Source: Candidatus Parvarchaeota archaeon (GTDB lineage Archaea > Nanobdellota > Nanobdellia > CSSed11-243R1). Taken from it: 51,876 nt of DNA. The position numbers and the translations under genes were made by a program. Within the stretch, counting starts at the first letter, position 1, and every line of letters starts with the position of its first letter. The stretch covers positions 1 through 51,876 of the forward strand of contig WALP01000001.1 of the NCBI GenBank assembly GCA_015522785.1, in the 5' to 3' direction. The notes below the pieces were generated by a model. It had not been told where the DNA came from. It saw only the letters and a list, made by a program, of their open reading frames with translations, and did no database searches. Of this stretch, positions 51,158 to 51,876 are shown piece by piece.

Positions 51158-51876
51158 ATGGATTCCATACTCAAAAAGGTAGTGAAAAGGATAACTCCAT
51201 CAAAATCAGAGATAGCTAAAGTGGAGTCGATTATAAATCTTTCCAAATCTCTCTTGACTTCTCAGCTTTCCAAGATGGGAATCAACGCCGAAGTTTTCGT
51301 CGGCGGAAGCATCGCTAAGGGCACGTGGATAAAGGGAGACTATGACGTTGACTTGTTTGTGAGATTTAAAGGATACAAGGATGAGGAGATAGGAAACCTG
51401 CTTGTCGGTGTTGTCAAAAGGGCTTTCGGCAGATGCGAGATTATGCACGGAAGCAGAAATTACTGCAAGCTTAAGTTCAATGGGTGCAATCTTGAAATCA
51501 TACCTGTTATGAAAGTGAACTCCCCAAGCGATGCGAAGAATAGCATGGATGCTTCAATCTTCCATGTGAATTATGTCAGGGAAAAAATATCCCACAATCC
51601 GAAATTGGCGGACGAGATAAGGCTGTTCAAGATGTTCGCGAAGGCGCACAATGTTTACGGGGCTGAAACTCACATCTCCGGAATTTCAGGATATGTGAGC
51701 GAACTGCTTATGATTCATTTCGGTTCTTTCAAGAACTTGGTTAACCAATCTTGCAAGCTGAAGCCACCGGTTTTCATTGACATTGAAAATCACTATAAAA
51801 GTTTTTACGACGCCAAAAGGCAGTTGTCAAAGCCGAAAATTAGCTCTCCAATAGTGCTCATAGACCCTGTGATGAA
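51158..51876 (+). CDS. cca: CCA tRNA nucleotidyltransferase, archaeal class I, partial
   Basis: At least 239 residues; the frame runs off the right edge. The nucleotidyltransferase signature is GGSIAKGTWIKGDYDVDLFV, with catalytic Asp pair DVD, followed by LEIIPVM (third acidic position). This is the archaeal class I pattern. The enzyme adds CCA to tRNA 3' ends; the tRNA in this window does not encode CCA, so it needs such an enzyme. The ATG is supported by a TATA box 27 bp upstream. Confidence 0.94.
   Translation, partial: MDSILKKVVKRITPSKSEIAKVESIINLSKSLLTSQLSKMGINAEVFVGGSIAKGTWIKGDYDVDLFVRFKGYKDEEIGNLLVGVVKRAFGRCEIMHGSRNYCKLKFNGCNLEIIPVMKVNSPSDAKNSMDASIFHVNYVREKISHNPKLADEIRLFKMFAKAHNVYGAETHISGISGYVSELLMIHFGSFKNLVNQSCKLKPPVFIDIENHYKSFYDAKRQLSKPKISSPIVLIDPVM

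Overview
This 51.9 kb window is chromosomal DNA from a low-GC archaeon. Diagnostic genes are both subunits of DNA polymerase D, Orc1/Cdc6, an HMf-type histone, aIF5A, aRF1, the KH/beta-CASP nuclease aCPSF1, a proteasome beta subunit, an archaeal class I CCA-adding enzyme and a PINA-type ATPase. A bacterial-type MetK, a short aRF1, a tRNA-Ile with a UAU anticodon and surface proteins of the kind seen in DPANN genomes suggest a euryarchaeal/DPANN lineage, but no marker here settles the phylum. First genes of operons usually have a TATA box about 26-27 bp before the start codon, so their mRNAs are probably leaderless. Internal genes start at GGTGAT-type ribosome-binding sites or at ATGA/GTGA/TTGA overlaps.

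Layout. 1-2866 (minus): a partial unknown gene, aCPSF1 and psmB. 2968-7655 (plus): serS, a 51-residue membrane protein, PINA, an AK6-like kinase and a TctA-like membrane protein. 7808-13921 (minus): the replication operon orc1/cdc6, DP1, DP2. 13922-14467 is a probable replication origin with four ORB-like repeats around an AT-rich core. It is followed by an unknown DNA-binding-like gene, then RPA and UPF0201. 16881-18659 (minus) holds aIF5A, histone and aRF1. 18766-23664 holds valS and metK (minus) around a small plus-strand operon (membrane protein, zinc ribbon, MazG). 23715-23874 is a tRNA-Ile with two intervening sequences. 23922-29074 holds a phosphodiesterase, a possible microprotein, metS, a RelE-type toxin-antitoxin pair and proS. 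29189-37777 encodes two large surface glycoproteins, one a subtilase. 37774-41157 holds thpR, topA and a TrmB regulator. 41147-44516 (minus) holds PolB and methionine aminopeptidase. 44555-48260 (plus) holds RqcH/NFACT, UppS and tyrS. 48374-51115 (minus) is an Lhr helicase, and 51158 to the end is a partial CCA-adding enzyme.

The genes are mainly information processing: origin recognition, polymerases D and B, RPA, topoisomerase and helicases; five aminoacyl-tRNA synthetases, a tRNA, CCA addition, termination and ribosome rescue; and protein turnover. The most unusual signal is a small structured element present in five copies. A pyrimidine strand X is followed by its complement X', a TGCAC-like core, and a second copy of the complement, X''. 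X varies between copies while X' and X'' vary with it. One copy lies inside the D-loop intervening sequence of the tRNA; the others lie just 3' of the tRNA, proS and tyrS. The second notable signal is a pair of direct repeats of about 34 bp bracketing the toxin-antitoxin module between the divergent metS and proS promoters.
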